NCBI RefSeq assembly: GCF_014042365.1
Contig: NZ_JACEZS010000035.1
Span: 1 to 44,088, forward strand
Length of the DNA: 44,088 nt
Source: Rugamonas fusca
GTDB lineage: Bacteria; Pseudomonadota; Gammaproteobacteria; Burkholderiales; Burkholderiaceae_D
Direction of reading: 5' to 3'
Shown here: one piece after another, positions 9,679 to 18,384 of the stretch
Layout: each line of letters opens with the position of its first letter
Position numbering within the stretch: the first letter of the stretch is position 1
Notes under the pieces: generated by a model
Seen by the model: the letters and a program-made list of their open reading frames with translations, nothing else
Databases searched by the model: none
Told to the model about the DNA's origin: nothing
Translations under genes and position numbers: made by a program

Positions 9679-10028
9679 AGCGATCTTATGGTTGCATTCA
9701 CATGCAAGAAAGAAATCAATAACAATCAGTGAGGCGTATGGCTGGCATACGGGATGCCGCCTGGCTGGAGTACTCGCTGAAGCTGGTTTTTCCGACGCTA
9801 GTGCCGATGTGCGCTGAGCGGGAGGGAGAGACAGACCACTTACGGCACCGCCGCGACGACGCGGCAGCTACCGTTGATTTCAAGTGAAACGCAGTCCTGG
9901 CGCGCCGTTTTCGGGCGAAAAGCGGTGCGCACTACCTGGAACGATCCATGCCGTTTCATCCAACAGTGCGAATTGTACCTGATAAAAGACTGAAAAGCGC
10001 ATTTCGCTACCGCGAAATGTAACAGGGC
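9679..10028. other. Intergenic region between scpB and glk
   Basis: There is no convincing gene in these 350 nt. It holds the glk terminator-like hairpin (10000-10019), a 6-bp hairpin GCCGCG-ACGA-CGCGGC (9850-9865), and an imperfect stem around 9902-9930 in which TTTTCG faces CGAAAA. The scpB promoter must lie here, but I could not place -35/-10 boxes with confidence. Confidence 0.6.
10000..10019 (-). terminator. Probable terminator of glk
   Basis: An 8-bp stem CATTTCGC / GCGAAATG with a 4-nt loop lies 10 nt past the glk stop. On the minus strand it is followed by CGCTTTTC, a short T-tract, so it is a modest intrinsic terminator. Confidence 0.5.
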
Positions 10029-11054
10029 TTACGCTTGAGCAAGTCTTTCGGACAAGATTGCAGAGACGCCGACGAAGGCCGGGTATTCCGCCGTGATGAC
10101 GAAAGTGGGCACTTTGGCCAGGTACGCAGCGAAGCGGCCCTTCTGTTCGAAGCGGGCGCGGAAGCCGGAGCGGTCAAAGCGCGCGCCCAGGCGAGGCACG
10201 ATGCCGCCGCCAATATAGATGCCGCCTTGCGCGCCCAGGGTAATGGCCACGTTGCTGGCCACCGTGCCCAGCATGCAGCAGAAGGCCTCGATGACCTGGT
10301 CGCACAGGGCCGACTCGCCGGACAGTGCGCGGCGCGTAATTTCCGGGGCACCGATGGCTTCCGCCGGCACACCCGTATGATCAGCCAGCGCGCGGTAGAT
10401 CAGTTCGATCCCCACGCCTGACATCAAGCGCTCGGCCGACACGTGTTCGAATTCACGCCACGCGAATTGCAGGATGGCCACTTCCGTCTCGTTGAAAGGC
10501 GAGAAACTGACGTGACCGCCCTCGCTGAGCAAGGCGGTCCAGCTGTCGCCGGACGGAATCAGGCCCGACACACCCAGGCCCGTGCCGGCGCCGATCAAAC
10601 CCAGCGGCGCGCCAGCCTGCGCCACACCGCCACCGACCTGGTGCTTCTGCTGGTCGGACAACAACGGCAGCGAACGGGCCAGCGCCGTGAAATCGTTGAC
10701 CACCACCAGCGTCTCGAAGCCGCACTCGACGCGCAGCGCTTCGATCGAGAATTCCCAGTGATGGTTGGTCATGCGCACCAGGTCGCCCGTGACCGGATTG
10801 GCGATGGCGATGGCGCCCTGCCGGACCGGGCCCAGATTGGCCTGCACCACGGCCGGCAAGGCCAGGTAAGCCTGCAAGGCGGCGGCCAGGGTCGGGTAAT
10901 CGGCGCATGGCAGCACATTGATCAGCTCAATCTTGCCCGGCGCCAGTTCCAGAGCGAAACGGGCATTCGTCCCCCCAACATCCGCCAGCAGGCGCGGGCC
11001 GCCCGGAAAAGCGATGGATGGGGACTGTGGTGCGTGCAAGGACTGGGCTGTCAT
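10029..11054 (-). CDS. glk: Glucokinase
   Basis: Glucokinase phosphorylates glucose with ATP, feeding the Entner-Doudoroff or glycolytic routes in the cytoplasm. The 341-residue product belongs to the bacterial Glk family (COG0837 type): the phosphate-binding LLADVGGTNARFAL motif lies at about residues 21-34, VVNDFTALARSLP around 120, IGAGTGLGVSGLIP around 155, and the C-terminal GGIYIGGGIVPRLG segment around 285. The length is slightly above E. coli Glk (321). It stands alone on the minus strand. A palindrome resembling the HexR operator lies 65 nt upstream, fitting control by hexose-phosphate intermediates. No good Shine-Dalgarno sequence is visible before the ATG. Confidence 0.94.
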   Translation of the reverse strand: MTAQSLHAPQSPSIAFPGGPRLLADVGGTNARFALELAPGKIELINVLPCADYPTLAAALQAYLALPAVVQANLGPVRQGAIAIANPVTGDLVRMTNHHWEFSIEALRVECGFETLVVVNDFTALARSLPLLSDQQKHQVGGGVAQAGAPLGLIGAGTGLGVSGLIPSGDSWTALLSEGGHVSFSPFNETEVAILQFAWREFEHVSAERLMSGVGIELIYRALADHTGVPAEAIGAPEITRRALSGESALCDQVIEAFCCMLGTVASNVAITLGAQGGIYIGGGIVPRLGARFDRSGFRARFEQKGRFAAYLAKVPTFVITAEYPAFVGVSAILSERLAQA

Positions 11055-11118
11055 GATGAACCAAAAGAAGTTGAGCCCTAAGCTTAAAGGATTTCTTAGC
11101 CGATCCGCAAGCCTTCTT

Positions 11119-11133
11119 TGTAGTTTTAGTACA
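11119..11133. promoter_or_regulatory. HexR-like operator upstream of glk
   Basis: TGTAGTTTTAGTACA is an imperfect palindrome in which TGTA-T and A-TACA arms match the TGTAnTnnnAnTACA type of site bound by HexR (RpiR family), the known regulator of central sugar genes including glk in many proteobacteria. It lies 65 nt upstream of the glk ATG and overlaps a possible minus-strand -10. Only one base pair in the arms is broken. The regulator itself is not in the window. Confidence 0.45.
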
Positions 11134-11323
11134 CACTCAGCGAAATTTCCTACAAAAAATTACATTATGAAATATTGGTGTCGTAGTATGACTACCACTT
11201 ACTTTCATATGTGCAAGCATTTTCGTCGATTGCACGGCACTTGCGAGCACTCAAGAATCTGTTCAAACGGGGCGGGTAGGCTGCAAAATCGAAGCACGAA
11301 GACGACAAAAACCGGAGCGGGCA

Positions 11324-11818
11324 ATGCGCAAGCACAATGGCCAAGCGGCGCAATTGAAACAGAAGAAAAGGTGCGTGCTGGCAGCCGCATTTGCTACCGC
11401 GTCGACCTTGGCGAGTCCAAACGCGATGCCGGGATTCGCCCGATACCAAGTAACGCAACACTATGCAGGCCCCATGGCAAAGCCGGTACTGACCACCCGG
11501 CAGGACAAAGCGTTTCAACGCCAGCTACGTCGCGCCGCACATGGGCAGCCTAACTTCGCCGGCCATTATCGGGTCGTCACGTTTGGATGCGGCGCCTCGT
11601 GCGTGATGGGCGCCATGATCGACGCCAAGACTGGGAGAATAGTGTGGCTGCCGTTCACCGTGCGCTGCGGCAGCGATGCCAACAAGCCACCCGTGGACTT
11701 TCGCTCCGACAGCGCCCTGCTCGTCATCAACGGCATGCGCAATGAGGCGGGCGACGGCACGCATTACTACGTGCTCAAGGACAATCGACTGAAGTTTATT
11801 GGCTCACGCCCTCAATGA
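11324..11818 (+). CDS. Small exported protein of unknown function
   Basis: I do not recognise a named family. The 164-residue product starts with a basic segment and a plausible signal peptide (KKRCVLAAAFATASTLASPNA, about residues 14-34), so it is probably periplasmic. The mature part holds NFAGHYRVVTFGCGASCVMGAMIDAKTGRIVWLPF (landmark, about 76-110), with the closely spaced cysteines GCGASC and a third cysteine about 20 residues later, suggesting a disulfide. Similar GHY...GCG..C patterns occur in uncharacterised bacterial proteins. GGAG lies 6 nt before the ATG. Its 3' end overlaps the convergent DedA-rhodanese gene by 23 bp. GC is a little lower than in its neighbours upstream. Confidence 0.75.
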   Translation: MRKHNGQAAQLKQKKRCVLAAAFATASTLASPNAMPGFARYQVTQHYAGPMAKPVLTTRQDKAFQRQLRRAAHGQPNFAGHYRVVTFGCGASCVMGAMIDAKTGRIVWLPFTVRCGSDANKPPVDFRSDSALLVINGMRNEAGDGTHYYVLKDNRLKFIGSRPQ

Positions 11819-12758
11819 CTTCCACAGTGGCAGCGGCCTGCTCCGGCGCGAACGCCGCGTTCCACGCCTCCAGCCCGCCATGCAGGGGCCGGGCACGGTG
11901 GAAGCCGTGGGCCAGCAATTCCTTGGCCACCTGGGCCGCCGTAACATCGTTGGGGCAGCTGCAATAGACGATGATGTGGCTATCCTTGTCCAGCGCCGCC
12001 AGTTCCGGCAGCCCTGCGCCGCCCTTGAACAGCAGCGCGCCCGGCACCGCCGGCTCCAGCGATTGCGCCGTGGCGCTGCGGGCATCCACCAGCACCGGCT
12101 CGTGGCCCTCGTCGAGCAGGCTTTTCAATTCGTCGATGGTGATCCGGTCCATTTGCGTGGCCTGATGGAAGCGCTTGCGCTCCACGTATTTGAACGTGAC
12201 AAACAAGGCCAACAGCACACCCAGCACGATCAAGGCCGTCGTGCCCATGGTGCTGAGGATGCCCAGCACCTGCGCCACGCTGGTGTGGAAATACGCACCG
12301 ATGCCGATGCCGGTGCCACTCCACAGCAAGCCGCCGGCCATGCTGAAGCCCAGGAACGTGGCCTTGGCCGTGCCCATGGCGCCGGCCAGCGGCGAGGCGA
12401 TGGTATTGAAGCCAGGGATGAACTTGGACACCATCAGCGCTTTCGGCCCCCAGCGCTTGAAGTTATCTTCCGTCTGGCTCACGCAGTAGTCAGGCGACAG
12501 GGAAATGCGGCACAGCAGCTTGAGGATGCGCTTGCCGAAGTGGCGCCCGGCATGGAACCAGAACTGGTCGCTGATGACGCAGGCGATCAGACTCACGGCC
12601 AGCACGCCCGGCCACGCCAGGTCGCCATCCTTGGCCAGCGCCCCGGCCACAATCAGCACCGGATAAGCAGGAATGGGCAATCCGATCTGCTCGACCAGCA
12701 CGACGGCGAACACGATCAGGACGCCGTATTGTTGCAGCAGTGGGATGAGATTGGCCAT
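11796..12758 (-). CDS. DedA-family membrane protein with C-terminal rhodanese domain
   Basis: Residues 1-195 form a DedA/VTT membrane domain: hydrophobic segments near 10-45, 50-65, 140-160 and 170-190, and the family signature KFIPGFNTIASPLAGAMG near 112-130. DedA proteins include undecaprenyl-phosphate and other lipid translocases important for envelope homeostasis. A basic linker (KYVERKRFHQ) leads to a rhodanese-like domain (about 210-310) with active-loop sequence YCSCPNDVT and the LHGGLEAW ending. Fusions of this kind occur in proteobacteria, but their substrate is not known to me. It follows the ABC transporter ATPase by 28 nt on the same strand with no terminator between, so it may share its transcript. 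Confidence 0.88.
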   Translation of the reverse strand: MANLIPLLQQYGVLIVFAVVLVEQIGLPIPAYPVLIVAGALAKDGDLAWPGVLAVSLIACVISDQFWFHAGRHFGKRILKLLCRISLSPDYCVSQTEDNFKRWGPKALMVSKFIPGFNTIASPLAGAMGTAKATFLGFSMAGGLLWSGTGIGIGAYFHTSVAQVLGILSTMGTTALIVLGVLLALFVTFKYVERKRFHQATQMDRITIDELKSLLDEGHEPVLVDARSATAQSLEPAVPGALLFKGGAGLPELAALDKDSHIIVYCSCPNDVTAAQVAKELLAHGFHRARPLHGGLEAWNAAFAPEQAAATVEVIEGVSQ

Positions 12759-12786
12759 CCCGCTATCTTAACGTAAAACGGAACGG

Positions 12787-14478
12787 CTAGCCGGGCAGTC
12801 CGCGCGGGATGGCCGCCAGCAAACTGCGCGTGTAGGGATGGGCGGGATTACGGTACAGCTCGTCCGAATTGGCCAACTCCACCACCCTGCCCTGCTGCAT
12901 CACCATCACCTGGTCGGCCATGTATTTCACCACCGACAAGTCGTGCGAGATGAACAAGTAGGACAGCCCATATTCGTCCTGCAAATCCTGCAACAGATTG
13001 AGCACCTGGGCCTGCACCGACACGTCGAGCGCCGACACGGATTCGTCGCACACGAGGATTTCCGGCTGCATCGTCAGGCAGCGGGCGATGGCGATACGCT
13101 GCCGCTGGCCACCGGAGAACTCGTGCGGATAGCGATGCATGGCCTGCGCCGGCAGCCCGACCCGCTCCAGCAACTGGCAGGCGATGGCGGTGCGGGCACG
13201 GTCGTCCGCACCGATGGCGTGGATGCGCATCGGCTCCAGCAATATCTGTCCCACGGTGTAGCGCGGATTCAGTGAGGCGTAGGGATTCTGGAAGATGATC
13301 TGGATGCGCCGCTTGTAGGGCAGGAATTCGCGCGCGCTCATGGCCAGCAGGTCGCGGCCTTCGAAGATGGCGCTGCCGGTCGTGGCCTGATGCAGGCGCA
13401 ACAGCGTCAACCCTACCGTCGTCTTGCCCGATCCCGATTCGCCCACCACGCCCAGCGTCTTGCCGCGCGCCAGCGTGAACGACACGTCGCGCACGGCCTG
13501 GAACGCGCGCCGGCCGAACCAGCCTTCGCGCACATAAAAACTCTTGCCCAGGTTCTTCACCGTCAGCACGGTATCGTCGCCGGGCGCGTAGCCGCGCTCG
13601 CGCGCAGGCGTGGACTGATCGGCGCCAGCCTTGCCTTCCAGGTAGTCGGCGATCACGGGTAGCCGCCACGGCCGCGCCGCCAGCGGCGGCCGGCAATGCA
13701 GCAGCGCGCGCGTGTAGGCATCCCGCGGCTGGTCGAACACTTGCCGCAGCGTCCCCGCCTCGCGCACTTCGCCATGGCGCATGACGATCACGTGGTCCGC
13801 GATTTCGCCCACCAGTGCCAGGTCGTGTGTGATGAACAGCACCGACATCTGGTGCTTGCGGCGCAGATTGGCCAGCAAGGCCATGATCTGCTTCTGGATC
13901 GTCACGTCCAGCGCCGTGGTCGGTTCATCGGCGATCAACAGCTTCGGCTCACAGGCGATGGCCATGGCGATCATCACGCGCTGCTGCTGGCCGCCCGACA
14001 ACTGGCCGGGATAGGCGTCGATCTTTTGCGCCGGATCGGGGATGCCCACTTCGTCCAGCAGCGCCAGCGTGCGGGCACGTGCTTGCCGACGATTCATGCC
14101 CATGTGCTGGCGCAGCACCTCACCGATCTGGAAGCCGACCGTGAACACGGGATTGAGCGAAGACATGGGCTCCTGGAAGATCATGGCCACATCCTTGCCG
14201 CACAAGGCGCGCCGTGCGCGCGCATCGAGTGCCAGCAACGCGCGTCCATCGAAGCGGATGCTGGACTCGGGCGCGATGGCGGCGCTGTCCGGCGGCAGCA
14301 AGCCCATCACGGCCAGCGCGCTGACGGATTTGCCGCTGCCCGATTCGCCCACCAGCGCCACGGTGGCGTCGCGCGGCACGTCGAACGTCACGCCCTTGAC
14401 GGCTTCCACGCTGCGCTGCCGGTCCACGCGGAAACTCACGCGCAGGTCGCGCACTTCCAGCAAATGGCCGCCGCTCAT
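12787..14478 (-). CDS. Oligopeptide-type ABC transporter, fused double ATPase
   Basis: A 563-residue protein containing two complete nucleotide-binding domains, as in YejF and similar Dpp/Opp ATPase fusions. First domain: Walker A GESGSGKS at 44-51, signature LSGGQQQR, Walker B LLIADEPTTALD. Second domain: Walker A GESGSGKTT near 345, signature FSGGQRQR, Walker B ILVCDESVSALD. Each is followed by the oligopeptide-transporter C-terminal part (NPAHPYTRSLL at the end). I start it at the ATG 14476-14478: AAGGAG lies 7 nt upstream and the ATG overlaps the permease stop (ATGA). The longer upstream frame is not supported. It energises the two permeases encoded just upstream. Confidence 0.94.
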   Translation of the reverse strand: MSGGHLLEVRDLRVSFRVDRQRSVEAVKGVTFDVPRDATVALVGESGSGKSVSALAVMGLLPPDSAAIAPESSIRFDGRALLALDARARRALCGKDVAMIFQEPMSSLNPVFTVGFQIGEVLRQHMGMNRRQARARTLALLDEVGIPDPAQKIDAYPGQLSGGQQQRVMIAMAIACEPKLLIADEPTTALDVTIQKQIMALLANLRRKHQMSVLFITHDLALVGEIADHVIVMRHGEVREAGTLRQVFDQPRDAYTRALLHCRPPLAARPWRLPVIADYLEGKAGADQSTPARERGYAPGDDTVLTVKNLGKSFYVREGWFGRRAFQAVRDVSFTLARGKTLGVVGESGSGKTTVGLTLLRLHQATTGSAIFEGRDLLAMSAREFLPYKRRIQIIFQNPYASLNPRYTVGQILLEPMRIHAIGADDRARTAIACQLLERVGLPAQAMHRYPHEFSGGQRQRIAIARCLTMQPEILVCDESVSALDVSVQAQVLNLLQDLQDEYGLSYLFISHDLSVVKYMADQVMVMQQGRVVELANSDELYRNPAHPYTRSLLAAIPRGLPG

Positions 14479-15608
14479 GCCAGACTCCTTACCTTGGGAT
14501 CGAGCGCGTCGCGCAGCGCGTCCGTCAGCAGCGAGAACGCCGTCACCAGCAGCGCCATGGCGGTAGCGGCGGCCGTCAGTTGCCACCACTTGCCCAGGAT
14601 CAGTTCGTTCTGCGCTTCATTCAGCATGCTGCCCCACGACACTACGCCGACCGGCACGCCAAAACCAAGGAAGCTCAGGATCACCTCGGCCTTGATGAAG
14701 CCCACCACCAGGATGGACAGCTGCACCAGCGCCACGTGGCTCACGTTGGGGAAGATGTGACCGAACATCTTGCGCCAGTGCGAGGCGCCGATGGCGTCCG
14801 CCGCCAGCACGTATTCGCGGCCCTTGTGCTTGATGTACTCGGCCCGGATCAAACGGTATGGCCCGGTCCAGCCTGTCAGTCCCAGGATCAGCACGATGGT
14901 CAGCACGCCCTTCTGCTGCAACACGGCGGCCACGGCCAGGATCATCAGGATCGAAGGGATGGACGTGAAGATACTGTAGAACCAGTTGAACAAATCGTCG
15001 ACCAGCCCGCCGAAATAGCCGGACACGGCGCCAAACAGCGTGCCCAGCGCCACCGCCAGCAAGGCCGCCACCAGCCCCACCACGATGGAGGTCTCGCCGC
15101 CCTTGATGGTTTTCTTGAGCACGTCATGGCCCCACTTGTCGGCCCCGAAAGGCAGGCTGGACAGGCGCGCGCCGTGGCCGCGCGACTGCGCCGGCAGCGT
15201 GGCGCGCAACCGGGCCAGGTCGGCGGCCAGCGGATCGGTGAGGCCATACATGTCAGGCACAGCGGCGCCCGGTTCCTTGCGTTGGGCGCGCAATTCAGCC
15301 AGGTCGGCGGCCAGCGGGTCGAAGGGATTATCAGGCGGCGGTGCGGCGGCGGATGCGCCTGCCGAGGCTGCAGCAACGGCCGCTGCACCGGCCAAACCCT
15401 GCGCCACATGGTCGAGCAGGAAGGTGGGCGGCGCGTAGTTGACGGCCACCTCGTCCTCCCAGTCCGCCACGATCAGGCCGCTGGCCGACAACAGCAGCAT
15501 CAGCAGGAACGCCACCACCACGGCCAGCGCCGCCATGGCCAGGCGGTCGGCCCGCAAGCGGCGCCAGGCCAGCGCCCACAGGCCGGGGGATGCCAGCGCG
15601 TCACGCAT
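14475..15608 (-). CDS. Oligopeptide-type ABC transporter permease (DppC/OppC/YejE-like)
   Basis: A 377-residue inner-membrane permease. TM1 (about 22-45) is followed by a large Ala-rich periplasmic insertion (about 75-150) that contains two similar PLAADLA.LRA segments, then LPFGADKWGHDVLKK, the hallmark of DppC/OppC-type subunits. The permease core with the EAA loop (EYVLAADAIGASHWRKMFGHIFPN, landmark, near 268-292) and five further membrane segments completes it. The internal repeat in the insertion is unusual compared with E. coli DppC (300 residues). It overlaps the ATPase gene by 4 nt and starts 9 nt after its partner permease. Confidence 0.92.
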   Translation of the reverse strand: MRDALASPGLWALAWRRLRADRLAMAALAVVVAFLLMLLLSASGLIVADWEDEVAVNYAPPTFLLDHVAQGLAGAAAVAAASAGASAAAPPPDNPFDPLAADLAELRAQRKEPGAAVPDMYGLTDPLAADLARLRATLPAQSRGHGARLSSLPFGADKWGHDVLKKTIKGGETSIVVGLVAALLAVALGTLFGAVSGYFGGLVDDLFNWFYSIFTSIPSILMILAVAAVLQQKGVLTIVLILGLTGWTGPYRLIRAEYIKHKGREYVLAADAIGASHWRKMFGHIFPNVSHVALVQLSILVVGFIKAEVILSFLGFGVPVGVVSWGSMLNEAQNELILGKWWQLTAAATAMALLVTAFSLLTDALRDALDPKVRSLA

Positions 15609-15617
15609 CGCTCGTCC

Positions 15618-16556
15618 TCATGTCAGTTGCACCCGTGGATCGACGGCCTGGTACAGCAGGTCGGTGAGCAGGTTGACCAGCATGGTGGCGGCCGCCACAT
15701 AGATCGTGATGGCTTTGATGACGGGAAAATCGCTGCGCTCGACGGCCAGGATCACTTCCCGCCCGATGCCGGGAATGCCGAAGAAGCGCTCCAGCAAAAA
15801 GGCGCCGATCAACAACGCCGGCAGGTTGGACATCACGTAGGTAATGATGGGAATGGCGGCGTTGCGCAGCACATGCACCCACATCACGCGCCGCTCGGAC
15901 AAACCCTTGGCGCGGGCCGTGCGCACGTAATCCTGCCCGACTTCATCCAGCACGAAGCTGCGGAACAGGCGCAGCGTGGGCGCCACCGACACGGCCAGCC
16001 CGATCAGGATGGGCAGCGGCGCAAAACGCAGCAGGTTGATCCAGAAGCTGTCACCCCAGCCTTGCACCGGAAACAGCCCCAGCTTGTATGCCAGGCCATA
16101 CTGGAACACGATGATGTAGACCAGGATGCTGACCGACATGCCCACCGTGCACGCCACCATCACGGCGCGGTCCGTCAGCGAACCGCGCACGAAGGCGATG
16201 GCCAGCGCCAGCGCGATGCCCAGTGCCGTCTCCAGCACGGTCAGTGGCACCAGCACCGTCAGCGACGGGCCCAGCCGGGTGGTCACGATGCTGGACACGG
16301 CCTCCCCCGTGGCCCAGCTCTGGCCAAAATCAAACATCACGATCTGCTTGATAAATATCCACAACTGCACGTAATAAGGCTGATCCACGCCCAACTGGTG
16401 CCGAATGTTGGCGATGCTCTGGGCATTGGCCATCTTGCCAGCAAGAATATAAGCGGGGTCACCGCCCACCCAGTTAAACAGGATAAACACCAGCAGCACC
16501 ACACCCAGCATGGTGGGCAGCATTTGCCACAAGCGGCGGACAATATAAGCAAACAT
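15618..16556 (-). CDS. Oligopeptide-type ABC transporter permease (DppB/OppB/YejB-like)
   Basis: A 312-residue permease with the standard N-terminus MFAYIVRRLWQMLPTMLGVV of DppB-type subunits, a periplasmic segment with VDQPYYVQLWIF, and six membrane segments. The cytoplasmic EAA loop DYVRTARAKGLSERRVMWVH lies near residues 213-232. It pairs with the DppC-like permease encoded 9 nt downstream to form the channel. The ribosome binding site is a purine stretch (AGAAGAAG). The gene lies 28 nt after the binding-protein gene in the order binding protein, B-type, C-type, ATPase, the same as yejABEF. Confidence 0.93.
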   Translation of the reverse strand: MFAYIVRRLWQMLPTMLGVVLLVFILFNWVGGDPAYILAGKMANAQSIANIRHQLGVDQPYYVQLWIFIKQIVMFDFGQSWATGEAVSSIVTTRLGPSLTVLVPLTVLETALGIALALAIAFVRGSLTDRAVMVACTVGMSVSILVYIIVFQYGLAYKLGLFPVQGWGDSFWINLLRFAPLPILIGLAVSVAPTLRLFRSFVLDEVGQDYVRTARAKGLSERRVMWVHVLRNAAIPIITYVMSNLPALLIGAFLLERFFGIPGIGREVILAVERSDFPVIKAITIYVAAATMLVNLLTDLLYQAVDPRVQLT

Positions 16557-16584
16557 ACTATTTTTCTTCTTCTATAAGCTGCGC

Positions 16585-18384
16585 TTATCTGGCTGGCCCG
16601 GCCGTGCGGTCCAGGTCGATGAATGGCCATTCCTGGTGCAGGATGGGATGCTTTTTATACCCGAGTACGGCCGGCTGCGCCAGCATATTGCGGTAGCGTG
16701 CGTAGCCCATCAGGGCCACGCCATTGACTTCGAGGCTGCGCGCCATCTTGTGGTACAGCGCGTCACGCTCCGGCCCTGCCGGCAAGGCATGGCTGGCGGC
16801 GTACCAGGCGTCGTATTGCGCATCCTGGTAGCAGGCGGCGTTGTTCTGATGCACGTTCGGGCCGTAGAACAATTGCATGAAGTTATCGCCATCGGGAAAA
16901 TCAGCGATCCACTGGAAGTTGCGCGTTTGCAGCTTGCACAGGGTTTCCGCCTTCATGATGTCACCGAGGATGAGCCGGTCATTGTCCATGTGGATGGCCA
17001 GCGCATTGTAAGTCTTGCGCCACAGCTCCGCCTGCAACACGCCGCTGGCCTCGTTGCGCGACGTGTAGCGCACGTGCAGCGGCTTGCCGTCGGGCAGTGT
17101 GCGCCAGCCGTCGGCGCCCTTCTTGTAGCCGTAGCGGTCGAGCAGCTTGTTGGCCAGCACGGGATCATATTGCAGCAGGCTGCGGTAATGGGGATCGTGG
17201 CCCACCACGCCAGGCGGGATCGGATATTGCACCGGCGTGGCCTGGCCGTTCCACACCAGCCGGATTTCCTCGTCCACGTTGTGCGCCATGGCGATGGCGC
17301 GCCGCAGGGCGATCTTTTCCTTGCTCAGGCCGCCCAGCACCGGGTCCTGCATATTCCAGTAGTAATACGTGATCTCGGGGTCGATCAGGCGCGACAGCTG
17401 TATGCCCCTGGCTGCCAGTTCCGGCCGCAGCTTGCCGTCGATCAGGGCCTTGGGCGCCAGCGGGCCGTCCAGCCAGAACAGGTCGGCTGCGCCGCTGGTG
17501 AAGGACAGCCAGCGCGACTGGTCCTCCAGCTGCACGGTGATCTCGATGCGGCCGATCTGCGGGATTTTCTTGCCCCGCATCTGGCGCACGATGCGCTGGT
17601 CGTCAGGATCGTCGCCGGGCTGGAAATTCCATACCATGGGCCGGTGGCCGGGATTTTCGTCGAGCACGATGCGGCTGCCGCGCACCCACTGCCCCAGCAG
17701 GTAAACGCCCGTCCCCACAGGATGGTCGGCCACCTCGCCCTTGGCGTCGCCATAACGTTCCACCACTTCGCGCGCCACCGCCGCCAATGGCACATAGGCC
17801 AGGATCATGCCCAGGCTGAAATCGGTCTGCGTCAGGTGGATGCGCAGCGTGTAGCGGTCGAGCTGCTCCAGTCCCGCGACGGGGCGGTCGTAATCGAATT
17901 TGCCGCTGCGCGCGGCGTCAGCGGCCAGCTGGTCCAGCCCGACGATCTTGCCTTCAAGCAGCCAGGTGTGCGGTGAGGCCAGCCGCGGATCGAACAGCCG
18001 CTTCCATGCATACACGTAATCGGCCACCGTCAGTTCACGCCGCTTGCCGCCGAACGCGGGGTCGGGCGTGAAATATATGCCGCGCTGCAGGTGGATGGTG
18101 TAGGTCTTGCCGTCGGCTGATATCTCGGGCAAGGCGGCCGCCGTCTGCGGCGCCAGCTTGACGGGCCGCGCCAGGTAATCGTAGGTGAACAGGGTTTCGA
18201 AGATGGCTTCGTTGACGTGGCCCGTGTACAGGTCGCGCGCGATGGCCGGATCAAAACTGGTCTCGGCCGCCGGCAAAATGTAGTGCAATACCTTGGCCGG
18301 TTCCGCGCCGTGCGCCGGCGTGGCCGCCGGCAAGCCGAGCAGGCATGCCAGCATAAATACATTCTTGATGAGTGTTGCCGGCAT
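16585..18384 (-). CDS. Periplasmic peptide-binding protein of the ABC transporter
   Basis: A member of the extracellular solute-binding family 5 (SBP_bac_5), which binds di/oligopeptides or related ligands for Dpp/Opp/Yej importers. I start it at ATG 18382-18384, giving 599 residues with a clean signal peptide (MPATLIKNVFMLACLLGLPA...HGAEPA). A TTG at 18415-18417 would add 11 residues that spoil the signal peptide. Family landmarks include SFDPAIARDLYTGHVNEAIFETL (about residues 43-65), VADYVYAWKRLFDP and the YYYWNMQDPVLGGLSKEKIALRRAIAMA region (given as a landmark). No lipobox cysteine is seen. First gene of the four-gene operon, divergent from a TBDT. The ligand cannot be read from sequence. 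Confidence 0.9.
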   Translation of the reverse strand: MPATLIKNVFMLACLLGLPAATPAHGAEPAKVLHYILPAAETSFDPAIARDLYTGHVNEAIFETLFTYDYLARPVKLAPQTAAALPEISADGKTYTIHLQRGIYFTPDPAFGGKRRELTVADYVYAWKRLFDPRLASPHTWLLEGKIVGLDQLAADAARSGKFDYDRPVAGLEQLDRYTLRIHLTQTDFSLGMILAYVPLAAVAREVVERYGDAKGEVADHPVGTGVYLLGQWVRGSRIVLDENPGHRPMVWNFQPGDDPDDQRIVRQMRGKKIPQIGRIEITVQLEDQSRWLSFTSGAADLFWLDGPLAPKALIDGKLRPELAARGIQLSRLIDPEITYYYWNMQDPVLGGLSKEKIALRRAIAMAHNVDEEIRLVWNGQATPVQYPIPPGVVGHDPHYRSLLQYDPVLANKLLDRYGYKKGADGWRTLPDGKPLHVRYTSRNEASGVLQAELWRKTYNALAIHMDNDRLILGDIMKAETLCKLQTRNFQWIADFPDGDNFMQLFYGPNVHQNNAACYQDAQYDAWYAASHALPAGPERDALYHKMARSLEVNGVALMGYARYRNMLAQPAVLGYKKHPILHQEWPFIDLDRTAGPAR

